NCBI GenBank assembly: GCA_027083895.1
Contig: JALWMN010000083.1
Location: 1-5,368 of the forward strand
DNA length: 5,368 bases
Direction: 5' to 3'
Origin: Campylobacteraceae bacterium
Lineage (GTDB): Bacteria; Campylobacterota; Campylobacteria; Campylobacterales; Sulfurovaceae
Part shown: positions 4,907-5,368 of the stretch, in pieces
Position numbering within the stretch: position 1 is the stretch's first letter
Layout: the number at the start of each line of letters is the position of its first letter
Notes under the pieces: model-generated
Seen by the model: the letters and a program-made list of their open reading frames with translations, nothing else
What the model was told of the DNA's origin: nothing
Database searches by the model: none
Position numbers and translations under genes: made by a program

Positions 4907-5368
4907 ATGGTAGTTGTTAATGATTATGAGAGTTTTCAAAAAGAGCGTAAAAAGCTTCAAGGGAGTGTTGGTTTTGTTCCTACAATGGGGGCACTCCATA
5001 GTGGACACTTAAGCTTAATTCAAAGAGCAAAAGAGGAGTGTGATTTTGTTGTTGTCTCTATATTTGTAAATCCTACACAGTTTTTGGAGGGAGAGGATTT
5101 AGATAAATACCCTCGCAAAGATGAAGCAGATAAAAAGATATGCGAAAGAGCAGGTGTTGCTATTCTCTTTATGCCAACAGTCGACTCTATCTATAATAGA
5201 GATGAACTTTTAATAGCAGCACCAAAGGTAAGAGGTTTTATCTTAGAGGGGGCAAAAAGACCAGGGCACTTTGATGGAGTACTCCAAATAGTAATGAAGC
5301 TACTAAATATTGTAAAACCAAATAGAGCCTATTTTGGAAAAAAAGATGCCCAGCAATTAGTACTTATT
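4907..5368 (+). CDS. panC: Pantothenate synthetase, 5' part
   Basis: Pantoate-beta-alanine ligase: joins pantoate and beta-alanine using ATP through a pantoyl-adenylate, the last step of pantothenate (vitamin B5/coenzyme A precursor) synthesis; cytosolic. 154 codons are visible and the frame is open at the right edge; the full enzyme is usually about 270-290 residues. Visible motifs are [10 protein letters not shown] (25-34) with the HIGH-type nucleotide-binding [13 protein letters not shown] (51-59), YPRKDEAD (68-75), [13 protein letters not shown] (113-125) and [11 protein letters not shown] (141-151). The KMSKS-like region and C-terminal domain lie outside the window. AAGG (4896-4899) precedes the ATG by seven bases, and the start agrees with the N-termini of homologues. 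It is divergently arranged with prfB, separated by 61 bases. Confidence 0.95.
   Translation, partial: MVVVNDYESFQKERKKLQGSVGFVPTMGALHSGHLSLIQRAKEECDFVVVSIFVNPTQFLEGEDLDKYPRKDEADKKICERAGVAILFMPTVDSIYNRDELLIAAPKVRGFILEGAKRPGHFDGVLQIVMKLLNIVKPNRAYFGKKDAQQLVLI

Overview
The window reads as chromosomal DNA of a low-GC Campylobacterota (epsilonproteobacterium). The evidence is the AT-rich composition, the style of the proteins, and a branched-chain aminotransferase gene directly followed by an SPFH/Band-7 membrane protein gene, an arrangement I recall from Campylobacter (Cj0269c/Cj0268c). I cannot fix the genus from the sequence alone.

Layout. Positions 2-2362 hold three same-strand, closely spaced genes, probably one transcript: the 3' part of ilvE (valine/leucine/isoleucine transaminase), an SPFH-domain inner-membrane protein, and hisIE (second and third steps of histidine synthesis). 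A short hairpin lies between the SPFH gene and hisIE. Positions 2363-3726 are an accessory-looking islet of about 1.36 kb. It contains a diverged direct repeat (copies at 2373-2561 and 3375-3541, with the start of a further unit at 3543-3571). Between the copies lie one small exported protein gene (2634-3023) with a textbook sigma70-type promoter, and then about 350 bases without a convincing gene that contain a 154-base imperfect dyad (3069-3222). After the second repeat copy come three abutting hairpins (3604-3667), which on the minus strand look like the intrinsic terminator of prfB. Positions 3727-4845 (minus strand) encode peptide chain release factor 2. Divergent from it, across a 61-base promoter region, is the 5' part of panC (pantothenate synthetase), which runs off the right edge.

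How the genes relate. ilvE, hisIE and panC are amino-acid and coenzyme biosynthesis housekeeping genes; IlvE and PanC sit at the branched-chain/pantothenate crossroads, but nothing here shows shared regulation. prfB is a translation gene and the SPFH protein is a membrane-organising factor. The unexplained part is the repeat-bounded islet between hisIE and prfB. Its small secreted protein, repeat pair, long dyad and hairpin cluster are the features most worth a second look. No complete novel system (toxin-antitoxin, defence, CRISPR, mobile element with transposase) can be demonstrated in it.
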